64,000 bases of DNA from VRUE01 sp963807425 (GTDB lineage: Bacteria; Actinomycetota; Thermoleophilia; Solirubrobacterales; 70-9), in the NCBI GenBank assembly GCA_963807425.1, contig CAWEBZ010000012.1:1-64000 (forward strand), read 5' to 3'. A program made the position numbers and the translations under genes. Under the pieces are notes generated by a model. The model ran no database searches. It saw only the letters and a program-made list of their open reading frames with translations, and was not told the DNA's origin. Of the stretch, positions 1 through 12,015 are shown in pieces (position 1 is the first letter of the stretch; each line of letters starts with the position of its first letter).

Positions 1-1341
<1,341 letters not shown>

Positions 1342-1558
1342 AGGGAGATTTCTCTAGAACGTCGACCGGGCTCCCCAGTGGCTATATGTCACTGGGTACG
1401 CTGCTCAGTTTTGAGAGACCGCCAACGGCAGTCAGACCGTGCGTGTGCGCCTCGGTGGACCTTGAAAACTGCACAAGGCTAAGAAGAGAATCTGCATTGC
1501 GGATTCTCTTGGGTAATTTAATTAACGACCTGTACGTTTCTGCGACAGGTCGCTCACC
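1342..1558 (+). other. 16S-23S internal transcribed spacer without tRNA genes
   Basis: About 217 nt separate the two rRNAs. I looked for tRNA-Ile and tRNA-Ala T-loop (GGTTCGAATCC-like) and CCA ends and saw none. The spacer contains a processing-stem-like pair around GAGAATCTGCATTGCGGATTCTC (1487-1509), a strong inverted repeat that may be part of pre-23S processing. Confidence 0.8.
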
Positions 1559-4557
<2,999 letters not shown>

Positions 4558-4628
4558 TATTTATTGAATTACCCATTTTTCGAAGCCTTGTGCGGTTTTC
4601 AAGCTCCACCGGGGCCGTCTCGCAAAAT

Positions 4629-4745
4629 TCCGGTGGTGCATAGCGAGAGGGAGACACCTCTTCCCATTCCGAACAGAGCAGTTAAGCCTCTCAGCGCCGA
4701 TGGTACTTGGAGGGCAACCTCCTGGGAGAGTAGGTCGCCGCCGGT
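4629..4745 (+). rRNA. rrf: 5S ribosomal RNA
   Basis: A 117-nt segment with the canonical loop CCATTCCGAACAGAGCAGTTAAGC and the GGTACTTGG...GGGAGAGTAGG 3' half. The terminal stem pairs TCCGGTGGTG with the 3' GTCGCCGCCGG end. It is the last RNA of the operon and is followed within 15 nt by a strong hairpin terminator. Confidence 0.95.
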
Positions 4746-4750
4746 TCTTC

Positions 4751-6043
4751 TTATTCGTTCGAGCCCGACCGCTGAGGTCGGGCTCGTTCTGTTTTCAGGG
4801 TCTGGTCGAGGAACGCTTCGAGCCTGTCTTCGTACAGCGCCGGGCCGACGTTCCAGCTCTGGGTGTGGCCGGCCTGTGGCACCTGGTAGTAGGTCACCCA
4901 CTGGGGCAGCTCCTCGGCGAACTCGTCGCTGGTCTCGATTGGTATGAGCTCGTCGTCGAGGCCGTGGAAGAGCAGGATGGGAAGCTGGAAATCCTCGGGA
5001 TGTGCGACCGCTTCGAGGCTGTCCCAGTCGACGTCGATGCGTGCCCCGATCGCCCACTCGACAGGCAGCGCGGTGAACGAGGGAAACCCCATCTCGGTTG
5101 CGCCGAAGGCGAAGATCTCCTTCCAGTCGAGGACCGGGGCGTCGAGAACTAGCGCGGAGACCCTGTTGGCAAGGGCCGAGCGCTCCATGAACTGGGTGAT
5201 CAGCGCGCCGCCCATCGAGTAGCCGGCCAGGACCAGGCGCCGGGCGCCATGGGAGAGGGCGTAGCGGGCGGCGGCCTCGAGGTCTCGCCACTCGGTCAAG
5301 CCGAGGTGGTGGAGGCCGTCGGGGCTGGTAGGCGCCCCCAGATCCTCACGGTAGGTGATCAGCAGCGAGCTGAGGCCGGCGCGATGCAGGGCGGGCGCGA
5401 TGCGAAGGCCGACCTGGGGGTTGTCGTTGATCCCGTGGACGACGATCGCCCAGGCGGGCGTACGGCCGGGGATCAGCCAAGCGGGCATCGGGCCGAGTTC
5501 GCCTTTCACCTTGACCGAGGCGAAGGGGAGGCCGCGAGCTTCCCCGGGATCCCCGGAGTAGGTCTGGCTGTTGAGGCCGGCTTCGAGCCCACGCACCAGG
5601 TAGCCGCTAACGCCACTGAGGCGCCGCGTCACCGTCTCGGTGTCCTGGCCGAGGATTGGCCCGACGATCGCGTGTCCGGACTCCCAGACGAGCCCGTAGG
5701 TCCCGGGGCGCAGCGTGGCCTCGGAGCGATCGAGGACGATCCTGTCTCGGAACACCGATTCGATCTGTACTCCTTCTGACCACCGGGAATGGTCAGGGAC
5801 CAGCGCCCGAGAAGAGAAGTGCCAGCTCGTCGCCCAGAGGGCAGCGAGGCAGGCGATCAGGACGACCGCGCCGCCGATCGCCCATCGGTGGCGGCGGGCT
5901 CGCGCCCGCCAGCCACGGTCAGGGGCGGACGGCGAAGGCGCGCTCGCCGGCACGCCGGCGGGAGTTTGCGGATGCGGGACGCGGGCGATGGCGGGACTGG
6001 CAGGGAGCCGGCCTCCCAACCGGCTCGAGGCCATACTCGCCAA
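4751..6043 (-). CDS. membrane-anchored alpha/beta hydrolase (BAAT/peptidase S9-like)
   Basis: This 430-residue frame has a proline-rich N-terminus, one membrane segment (about 55-72) and an alpha/beta-hydrolase fold outside the membrane. The oxyanion region is VVHGIND (about 201-207). The nucleophile elbow is GYSMGG with Ser276. The acid is in FHGLDDELIP and the histidine in QAGHTQS, so the triad is complete. The substrate is unknown. The C-terminus is encoded through the rRNA terminator hairpin. The start is uncertain. The ATG used here has no ribosome site or promoter motif, whereas an ATG at 6116 in another frame has a TAGATT box 8 nt upstream. A single indel near 6020 would join that upstream peptide to this protein. 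Confidence 0.8.
   Translation of the reverse strand: MASMASSRLGGRLPASPAIARVPHPQTPAGVPASAPSPSAPDRGWRARARRHRWAIGGAVVLIACLAALWATSWHFSSRALVPDHSRWSEGVQIESVFRDRIVLDRSEATLRPGTYGLVWESGHAIVGPILGQDTETVTRRLSGVSGYLVRGLEAGLNSQTYSGDPGEARGLPFASVKVKGELGPMPAWLIPGRTPAWAIVVHGINDNPQVGLRIAPALHRAGLSSLLITYREDLGAPTSPDGLHHLGLTEWRDLEAAARYALSHGARRLVLAGYSMGGALITQFMERSALANRVSALVLDAPVLDWKEIFAFGATEMGFPSFTALPVEWAIGARIDVDWDSLEAVAHPEDFQLPILLFHGLDDELIPIETSDEFAEELPQWVTYYQVPQAGHTQSWNVGPALYEDRLEAFLDQTLKTERARPQRSGSNE
4760..4795 (+). terminator. rho-independent terminator of the rRNA operon
   Basis: An 11-bp perfect stem, CGAGCCCGACC / GGTCGGGCTCG, with loop GCTGA, is followed by TTCTGTTTT. It lies inside the last codons of the convergent hydrolase gene (stop at 4751-4753), so the same DNA serves as terminator and as coding sequence. 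Confidence 0.9.
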
Positions 6044-6116
6044 GCGTTGCGAAGTCGATCAGCAGGTCGACGGCGTCTGTGAGCCGTGCGGTGAGGGTTG
6101 TCTTTGAATCGAACAT
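5919..6116 (-). CDS. small ORF, or frameshifted true N-terminus of the hydrolase
   Basis: A 65-codon frame overlaps the hydrolase N-terminus in another phase. Its first ~35 residues (MFDSKTTLTARLTDAVDLL..., then IDFATLGEYGLEP) have high third-position GC and look protein-like. The rest, shared antiphase with the hydrolase, is Arg/Pro/Ser-rich and looks like out-of-frame reading. A TAGATT box lies 8 nt before the ATG, the spacing seen at many other gene heads in this window. I infer either a small independent protein or, more likely, the real start of the hydrolase interrupted by an indel. No family recognised. Confidence 0.4.
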   Translation of the reverse strand: MFDSKTTLTARLTDAVDLLIDFATLGEYGLEPVGRPAPCQSRHRPRPASANSRRRAGERAFAVRP

Positions 6117-6124
6117 AGGTTCGT

Positions 6125-6130
6125 AATCTA
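6125..6130 (-). promoter_or_regulatory. putative leaderless -10 box before the 6116 start
   Basis: TAGATT on the minus strand, 8 nt before the ATG at 6116. It matches the TANNNT-N6-11-start pattern of this window. Confidence 0.45.
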
Positions 6131-7132
6131 AGAACGCCCTCGGACGCCGTCTCGATCCTGCAGTCGTTCTTGCATTTCGTGCCTGGAAACGCCCCGTTTG
6201 GGCTTTGGGGGGGTCGCGAAGTCGAGCACGATGGCGGCGGTCTTGGCGGGCTTCTCGACGTTGGGGGAGTGCCCGGCACCGGCGATCAGCCGCGTATGTA
6301 CTTCGGGACCGCCATTGGCATAGGCGGCGAGGGCCGCCTTGGGGTCGTTTGCGATCTGCTCCTCGGCGCCCATGATCGCCAGCACCGGCTTGCCGAGCGC
6401 AGCGGCGCGCTTGTCGAGCGGCTTCTCTCCGGTGTACTCGTCGAAGCCGTCGTGGGAGCCCGAGTAGGAGCTGTAGGTCATCTGCTTGACGTTCTCAACG
6501 AAGGCATCGGGGACGGGAAAGCCCGGCGCAAACGCGACCTCGAGGCCATCGCGGATCGCGAAGTCGGGCTTGGTCCGCCAGAACGCCTCGCCGATCACCG
6601 GCTTGAAGGCAAGTTCGCCGATCAGCCCGACGTCGCCATATGAGCTGTCGGGAATGCTGTCCATGACCACCAGCCTGTCGACCAGCTGCGGCGACTGCTC
6701 GGCGAGCGCGATCGAGATCGGGCCCCCCAGCGAGTGGCCGACAACCGTCGCGTCGCGTACGCCGAGCCTGTCCAGCGCCGCCGCGATCAGGTTTGCCTGG
6801 TTCTCGATCGAGTAGCCGGAGCGGGGCTTCTCCGAGCCGCCGTGCCCGAGCAGATCGAGCGCGACGACGCGATGGTGATCGTCGAGGTGCGGGATCATCT
6901 TCTCCCACCAGTCGATCGAGCAGGTGAAGCAGTGGACGAGGACGATCGGGCTGGCGTTCCGCGGACCGCGTTCGATCGCCTGCAGCTCGCCGCCCGGCAG
7001 GGTGAGAATCCGGCCGTCAGGCTCGGTGACGCTCGCAGCCTTCGTTTCGTGGTCGATGCTGAAGGCGTTGAGGCCGAGCAGCACGATAACGATCGCCACG
7101 ACGCCGATCAGGATCTTCCAGCCTCTCCGCAT
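6128..7132 (-). CDS. membrane-anchored alpha/beta hydrolase
   Basis: A 334-residue protein with an N-terminal hydrophobic anchor (about 7-24) and an alpha/beta-hydrolase domain. The HCF oxyanion motif follows VLV (about 64-69), the nucleophile elbow GHSLGG carries Ser134, and the histidine is in GAGHSPNVEKP. The overall resemblance is to epoxide-hydrolase/haloperoxidase-like hydrolases, but the substrate cannot be read from sequence. The short basic C-terminal tail (CGVSRHEMQERLQDRDG region) is not part of the fold. It is divergent from murA with only 26 bp between start codons. Confidence 0.85.
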   Translation of the reverse strand: MRRGWKILIGVVAIVIVLLGLNAFSIDHETKAASVTEPDGRILTLPGGELQAIERGPRNASPIVLVHCFTCSIDWWEKMIPHLDDHHRVVALDLLGHGGSEKPRSGYSIENQANLIAAALDRLGVRDATVVGHSLGGPISIALAEQSPQLVDRLVVMDSIPDSSYGDVGLIGELAFKPVIGEAFWRTKPDFAIRDGLEVAFAPGFPVPDAFVENVKQMTYSSYSGSHDGFDEYTGEKPLDKRAAALGKPVLAIMGAEEQIANDPKAALAAYANGGPEVHTRLIAGAGHSPNVEKPAKTAAIVLDFATPPKPKRGVSRHEMQERLQDRDGVRGRS

Positions 7133-7141
7133 GCCGGTCGT

Positions 7142-7148
7142 TACCCTA
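7142..7148. promoter_or_regulatory. overlapping divergent -10 boxes (murA and hydrolase)
   Basis: The 7-bp sequence TACCCTA contains TACCCT on the plus strand (11 nt before murA ATG) and TAGGGT on the minus strand (10 nt before the hydrolase ATG). Both transcripts would start at or next to their start codons. The polymerases would compete for the same bases. Confidence 0.55.
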
Positions 7149-7158
7149 GCCGGATCTG

Positions 7159-8457
7159 ATGGAGAAATTCGTCATCCAAGGTGGGGTGCCGCTCTCGGGT
7201 GAGCTGACCGTGGCCGGCAACAAGAACGCGGCGCTGCCGATCCTCGCCGCCTGCCTGCTGACCGAGGAGGAGCTGCTCCTGCACCGCGTGCCGCGGATCC
7301 GCGACACCGAGGCGCAGATCGCGCTCCTGGAGCGGCTCGGGGTCGAGGTGGCGTGGGTTGCCGACAACAGCGTTCGCCTCTGCGCCGCGAACGTCTCCGA
7401 CGCGAGCGTCGACGAGGAGCTCTCGAAGCAGATCCGTGCCTCGTTCCTGCTCGCCGGGCCCCTGCTGGCGCGTTTCGGTGAGGCGCGGATGCCGCCCCCG
7501 GGTGGGGACTTCATCGGTCGCCGCCGGCTCGACGCCCATCTCGACGCCTTCATCGACCTCGGCGCCCAGGTCGACGGCGATCGCTGGATCGAGCTGAGCG
7601 CGCCTTCGGGCGGCCTGCGTCCCTGCGCGATCTTCATGGACGAGCCCTCGGTGATGGGGACCGAGAACGCGCTGATGGCGGCGGCGCTGACGCCTGGACC
7701 GACGACGATCTCCAACGCCGCCTGCGAGCCCCACGTCCAGGATCTCGCCCGGCTCCTGGCCTCGATGGGCGCCCAGGTGGATGGCATCGGCTCCAACGTG
7801 ATGACGGTGAACGGCCGCGACCGGCTCGGCGGCGCCGAGCACACGATCTCCGCCGACCACATCGAGGTCGGCAGCTTCATGGCGCTCGCCGCCGCCACCG
7901 GCGGTGAGCTGCGCATCCGCGACGTCGAGCCGGCCGACCTGATCATGGTCCGTCGCCAGTTCCGCCGGCTCGGGCTCAACTCGGAGATCGACGGCAACGA
8001 CATGATCGTCCCGCCGGGGCAGAGGCTGCGGATCAAGGCCGATGTCGGTGACGCGATCCCGAAGATCGAGGACGGCCCCTGGCCGGCCTTCCCCGCCGAC
8101 CTCACCTCGATCGCGCTTGCCCTCGCCACCCAGGCCGATGGCGAGATCCTGATCTTCGAGAAGATGTTCGAGAACCGTCTCTTCTTCGTCGACAAGCTCG
8201 TCGCGATGGGCGCTCGGATCACGCTGTGCGATCCCCACAGGGCGATCGTCAGCGGTCCGAGCCGGCTTCATGGCGAACGCGTCGAGAGCCCGGACATCCG
8301 CGCCGGGATGGCGATGCTCATTGCCGCCCTCGCCGCCGACGGCGTCTCCGAGATCGGCAACATCCGTCAGATCGACCGTGGCTACGAGCAGATCGACGAG
8401 CGTCTGCGAAGCCTCGGCGCCCAGATTGAACGGGTGTCGTCAGAGGTCCCTGCCTAG
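7159..8457 (+). CDS. murA: UDP-N-acetylglucosamine 1-carboxyvinyltransferase
   Basis: MurA transfers enolpyruvate from PEP to UDP-GlcNAc, the first committed step of peptidoglycan precursor synthesis in the cytoplasm. The 432 residues are full length. GELTVAGNKNAALP carries the substrate-binding Lys22 and Asn23. The mobile loop reads MPPPGGDFIGRRRLDAH, in which the usual PEP-site Cys is Asp117 (codon GAC at 7507-7509). In the family this Cys-to-Asp change keeps activity and gives intrinsic fosfomycin resistance, as known for Mycobacterium and Chlamydia MurA. A start at 7159 fits the N-terminal motif. There is no ribosome site, and the -10-like box is 11 nt upstream. Confidence 0.96.
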   Translation: MEKFVIQGGVPLSGELTVAGNKNAALPILAACLLTEEELLLHRVPRIRDTEAQIALLERLGVEVAWVADNSVRLCAANVSDASVDEELSKQIRASFLLAGPLLARFGEARMPPPGGDFIGRRRLDAHLDAFIDLGAQVDGDRWIELSAPSGGLRPCAIFMDEPSVMGTENALMAAALTPGPTTISNAACEPHVQDLARLLASMGAQVDGIGSNVMTVNGRDRLGGAEHTISADHIEVGSFMALAAATGGELRIRDVEPADLIMVRRQFRRLGLNSEIDGNDMIVPPGQRLRIKADVGDAIPKIEDGPWPAFPADLTSIALALATQADGEILIFEKMFENRLFFVDKLVAMGARITLCDPHRAIVSGPSRLHGERVESPDIRAGMAMLIAALAADGVSEIGNIRQIDRGYEQIDERLRSLGAQIERVSSEVPA

Positions 8458-8480
8458 CAGGGCTTTTGCGGCATCTCTCG

Positions 8481-8486
8481 TAAGGT
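8481..8486 (+). promoter_or_regulatory. putative leaderless -10 box of hisZ
   Basis: TAAGGT, 7 nt before the hisZ ATG, in the 36-nt gap after murA. No ribosome-binding sequence lies between it and the start. Confidence 0.5.
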
Positions 8487-8493
8487 CCGGCGG

Positions 8494-9489
8494 ATGATTC
8501 ATCCGATCCCTCCAGGCACGCGGGACATCCTGCCCGATGAGATGCGGGAGCTTCGCCGTCTCCACTTAGCGATGATCGACGTCTTCGAGAGCCGTGGCTA
8601 CGGCGAGGTCTCGACGCCTGCGATCGAGTACGACCAGGTGCTTGCCCGCGGCGACGGGCGCACGGCCGAGAGTGCCTACCGCTTCTTCGACGAGCGCGGC
8701 GACCTGCTGGCGCTGCGCTCCGACATGACGATCCCGATCGCCAGGCTCGCCGCCAGCCGCTACGCCGACGCCGAGCCGCCGCTGCGCCTCTGTTACCTGG
8801 CCAACGCCTTCCGCGCCGTGCGCCCCCAGCGTGGCCAGATGCGCGAGTTCGCCCAGGCGGGGGTCGAGCTGATTGGCGCCCCTGCGCCGCAGGGCACCGC
8901 CGAGGTGGTCGAGGTGCTGGAGGCGACGCTCGATGCGGTCGGTCTCAACCGCGCGGTGATCGGGCTCGGCGACGCCGACCTCTACCGCCAGCTCCTCACC
9001 GAGTTCGGGGTCGAGGGGGAGGCGCGCGACTCGATCCTCGAGCGTCTCGCCGCCCACGACCTGGTCGGCCTCGAGGTCGAGCTTTCGGGGCTGGACGGCA
9101 TCGGCGAGGAGCAGGTGGCGACCTGCGTCGCCCTCTCGCAGCTGCGCGGCGGCCGCGAGGTGCTCGACCAGGCGCGCTCGTTGGGCGGCGCCGCGGTCGA
9201 GCGCGCGACGGCGCGGATCGGCGAGACGTACGAGGAGCTCGAGGCACGCGGGGCGGCCGGCCGAGTGCAGATCGACCTCGGCCTGCTGCGTCACCTCGGC
9301 TACTACAGCGGCGCCATCCTCGAGGTCTACGACCCGGCACTCGGCCATGTGCTGGGTGGCGGTGGTCGTTATGACGGCTTGCTTGAGCGCTTCGGCCTCG
9401 ACCAGCCCGCGGCGGGCTTCGCCCTCTATCTGGAGCGGGTCCACGTCGCCCAGATGGAGGAGGAGTCGCGCGGAAAGGAGAGGTCGTGA
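8494..9489 (+). CDS. hisZ: ATP phosphoribosyltransferase regulatory subunit (HisRS-like)
   Basis: HisZ is a catalytically dead class II histidyl-tRNA-synthetase paralogue that partners short HisG to give feedback-regulated ATP phosphoribosyltransferase. The 331 residues begin with PPGTRDILPDEM, the HisRS/HisZ opening. The class II core includes RSDMTIPIARL and LRLCYLANAFRAVRPQRGQ. The final GGGGRYDGLLERFG is motif 3-like. It lacks the HisRS anticodon-binding domain, which together with the adjacent short hisG decides for hisZ over hisS. Its end overlaps hisG by GTGA, indicating translational coupling. One TTA codon occurs near residue 24. Confidence 0.92.
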   Translation: MIHPIPPGTRDILPDEMRELRRLHLAMIDVFESRGYGEVSTPAIEYDQVLARGDGRTAESAYRFFDERGDLLALRSDMTIPIARLAASRYADAEPPLRLCYLANAFRAVRPQRGQMREFAQAGVELIGAPAPQGTAEVVEVLEATLDAVGLNRAVIGLGDADLYRQLLTEFGVEGEARDSILERLAAHDLVGLEVELSGLDGIGEEQVATCVALSQLRGGREVLDQARSLGGAAVERATARIGETYEELEARGAAGRVQIDLGLLRHLGYYSGAILEVYDPALGHVLGGGGRYDGLLERFGLDQPAAGFALYLERVHVAQMEEESRGKERS

Positions 9490-10163
9490 GCGTCGAGGTC
9501 GCCGGCATGGGGCACGCGAAGGCCGAGGGGCCGCTGAAGCTGGCGGTCCCGCGCGGCGCCCTGCTCGGGGAGACGCTCGACGCGCTCGACCGAATTGGGA
9601 TCGCCACCAGCGCCGTGCGCGGCGAGTCGCGCTCTCTGATCTTCGAGACCGAGGGGATAACCCTGGTGACGATGCGGCCCTCCGATGTGCCGACCTACGT
9701 CGAGGCGGGCGCCGCCGACGTCGGCATCACCGGCAAGGATGTGCTGCTCGAGCAGCACGACAGGGTCGTCTACGAGCTGCTTGACCTCGGCTTCGGCCGC
9801 TGCCGCATGGTCCTCGCCGGCCGCAAGGGCGACGAGCGGCTGGGCGAGTCGCAACGACGGCTGGGGATGATGCGGATCGCGACCAAGTACCCGCGCACGG
9901 CAGAACGCCACTTCGAGCAGACCGGCCGCCAGGTCGAGGTGATCGAGGTCAAGGGCTCGGTCGAGCTGGCGCCGCTGATCGGCCTTGCCGACGGGATCGT
10001 CGACCTGGTCGCCACCGGCCGCACGCTGGAGGAGAACGACCTCGAGGTGCGCGAGGAGATCCTCGAGTGCACGGCCCGCTTCGTCGCCAACCGGGTCGCC
10101 CACAAGCTGCGTGCCACCGAGATTGACGAGCTGACCGCGAAGCTGCGCGAGGGCCTCGGCTGA
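9486..10163 (+). CDS. hisG: ATP phosphoribosyltransferase, short form
   Basis: HisG condenses ATP with PRPP in the first step of histidine synthesis. At 225 residues it is the short form that lacks the C-terminal histidine-binding ACT-like domain, consistent with hisZ directly upstream. Visible motifs are LAVPRGALLGETL near the start, PSDVPTYVEAGAADVGITGKD, and the PRPP-binding-like segment VELAPLIGLADGIVDLVATGRTL. GTG start at 9486 overlaps the hisZ stop and is preceded by AAAGGAGAG. The stop overlaps hisD (TGATG). Confidence 0.95.
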   Translation: MSVEVAGMGHAKAEGPLKLAVPRGALLGETLDALDRIGIATSAVRGESRSLIFETEGITLVTMRPSDVPTYVEAGAADVGITGKDVLLEQHDRVVYELLDLGFGRCRMVLAGRKGDERLGESQRRLGMMRIATKYPRTAERHFEQTGRQVEVIEVKGSVELAPLIGLADGIVDLVATGRTLEENDLEVREEILECTARFVANRVAHKLRATEIDELTAKLREGLG

Positions 10164-11428
10164 TGAGGCCGCGTCGCTTCGAGTGGGAGGGAGCGACCGT
10201 AACCGCCGCCAAGGTCCGCGACTGGACGGCGGAGTCGGTCCCGGATGTGGACGTCTCGGAGATCGAGCGCGAGGTTCGCGAGGGCGGTGACGCAGCCGTG
10301 CTGCGGCTCACCGCTCGTTTCGACGCGACCGAGAGCGCGCCGGCCTCGCTACAGGTCGAGCCGGGAGCCGCCGAGGAGGCGCTCGCCGAGCTCGATCCAG
10401 GCCTGCGCGAGTCGCTCGAACTGGCCGCCGCCAACGTTCGGGCTGTCGCCGAGGCTCAGATCGCCGCCGGGCCGCGCGCCGTGGAGCTGCCACAAGGACA
10501 GACCGTGACGCTGCGCGATGTGCCGGTCGGTGCTGCTGGCCTTTATGCGCCCGGTGGGCGGGCCGCCTATCCCTCGAGCGTGCTGATGTGTGCGATTCCG
10601 GCCCGGGTGGCCGGCGTCGAGCGCTTGGCGCTCGCCTCGCCACCCAATCCCGAAGGCCGGGTCAACCCGCTCGTCCTTGCCGCCACCGCGCTCTGCGAGG
10701 TCGATGAGGTCTACGCAATGGGCGGCGCACAGGCGGTCTTCTCCTTCGCCTACGGCACCGAGACGATCGCGTCGGTCGACGTGATCGCTGGTCCCGGTAA
10801 TGCCTGGGTCCGCGAGGCGAAGCGAGCCGTCTCGGGCCGGGTTGGAATCGATTCCCTCGCCGGCCCCTCCGAGCTGATGCTCGTCGCCGGCCACGACACC
10901 GACCCCGAGTGGGCGGCGCTCGATCTCTGCGCTCAGGCCGAGCACGGCGCCGAGGGCCCGTTGGTTGCCGTCGCGGTCGAGGAGGCAGTGCTCGCGGCCG
11001 TCGTCGCGGCAACGGAGCGCGCAGCGGCCGAACGGCCCGGCGTGGGCGACGCACCGCTGGCCCTGGTCCAGGTTCCCGACCTCAGCGACGCGATCGACCT
11101 TGCCAATGCCTTCGCGCCGGAGCACCTCGAGCTGTTCGAGGAGGATGCGGCCCTGCTTGCCGACCGCGTTGTCACCGCCGGCTGTGTCTTCGCCGGCCGC
11201 TACGGCGCCACCGCCTTCGGCGACTACGCGGCTGGCTCCAACCACGTGCTGCCGACCGGCGGCGCCGGGAGATTTTCCGGGCCGCTCGGGCCGGGGGTAT
11301 TCCGTCGCAGGATCTCCACCGTGGAGGTCCCGGCCGAGGCGGCGGCGAAGCTTGCCCCACATGTCGACAGGCTCGCGCGGGCGGAGGGATTCCCTGTCCA
11401 CGGCGAGTCGGCGATGATTAGGCGATGA
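10163..11428 (+). CDS. hisD: histidinol dehydrogenase
   Basis: HisD oxidises L-histidinol to histidine in two NAD-dependent steps with a zinc-bound site. The 421-residue length is typical. Family motifs include GLYAPGGRAAYPSS, VDVIAGPGNAWV, DLCAQAEHGAEG (zinc ligands Gln and His), FAPEHLEL (catalytic His region) and GSNHVLPTGG. The start ATG overlaps the hisG stop and the end overlaps hisB (ATGA), so it sits inside a tightly coupled operon. Confidence 0.96.
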   Translation: MRPRRFEWEGATVTAAKVRDWTAESVPDVDVSEIEREVREGGDAAVLRLTARFDATESAPASLQVEPGAAEEALAELDPGLRESLELAAANVRAVAEAQIAAGPRAVELPQGQTVTLRDVPVGAAGLYAPGGRAAYPSSVLMCAIPARVAGVERLALASPPNPEGRVNPLVLAATALCEVDEVYAMGGAQAVFSFAYGTETIASVDVIAGPGNAWVREAKRAVSGRVGIDSLAGPSELMLVAGHDTDPEWAALDLCAQAEHGAEGPLVAVAVEEAVLAAVVAATERAAAERPGVGDAPLALVQVPDLSDAIDLANAFAPEHLELFEEDAALLADRVVTAGCVFAGRYGATAFGDYAAGSNHVLPTGGAGRFSGPLGPGVFRRRISTVEVPAEAAAKLAPHVDRLARAEGFPVHGESAMIRR

Positions 11429-12015
11429 GTCGCATAGCGAAAAGAGAGCGCAGCACCGCCGAGACCCAGATCCGGCTCTCGCTCGACCTCGACGGGGGGG
11501 AGGCGAGCTCTGCGACCGGGGTCGGCTTCCTCGACCACATGCTCGACCTGCTTGCCCGCCACGGGCGGCTTGGGTTGCAGGTAGAGGCAAACGGCGATCT
11601 CGAGACCGGGGCGCACCACACGGTCGAGGACGTCGGCATCGTGCTCGGTCAGGCGCTCGACGAGGCGCTCGGAGACCGCGCTGGGATCAGGCGCTATGGA
11701 TCGGCCGTGGTGCCGATGGACGAGTCGCTTGCCGAGTGCGCGATCGACATCTCCGGGCGGCCGCTGTGCGTCTTCGACGCCGAGCTTCCGACCACCTCGA
11801 TCGCCGGCTTCGACACAGAGCTTGCCGAGGAGTTCTTCCGCGCTGTCGCCAACAGCGCCAAGCTGACCCTGCACGTCTCGGTCCGTTACGGCACCAACGC
11901 CCATCACATGATCGAGGGCTGCTTCAAGGCCTTCGCCCGCGCCCTACGGGTCGCTGTTTCAGTCGACCCCGATGAGAGCGGTGTGCCCTCGACCAAGGGA
12001 ACGCTGAGCGAATGA
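11425..12015 (+). CDS. hisB: imidazoleglycerol-phosphate dehydratase
   Basis: HisB dehydrates imidazole glycerol phosphate to imidazole acetol phosphate using two manganese ions. It is monofunctional at 196 residues and lacks the N-terminal histidinol-phosphatase domain of enterobacterial HisB. Metal-binding repeats are seen as GVGFLDHMLDLLARHG, GAHHTVEDVGI and NAHHMIEGCFKA, which carry the expected His/Glu ligands. It overlaps hisD and hisH by 4 nt each. Confidence 0.96.
   Translation: MSRIAKRERSTAETQIRLSLDLDGGEASSATGVGFLDHMLDLLARHGRLGLQVEANGDLETGAHHTVEDVGIVLGQALDEALGDRAGIRRYGSAVVPMDESLAECAIDISGRPLCVFDAELPTTSIAGFDTELAEEFFRAVANSAKLTLHVSVRYGTNAHHMIEGCFKAFARALRVAVSVDPDESGVPSTKGTLSE

Noticed and set aside
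1342..1558. tRNA-Ile/Ala genes in the rRNA spacer
   Set aside because: No cloverleaf or T-loop found. Only inverted repeats for rRNA processing.
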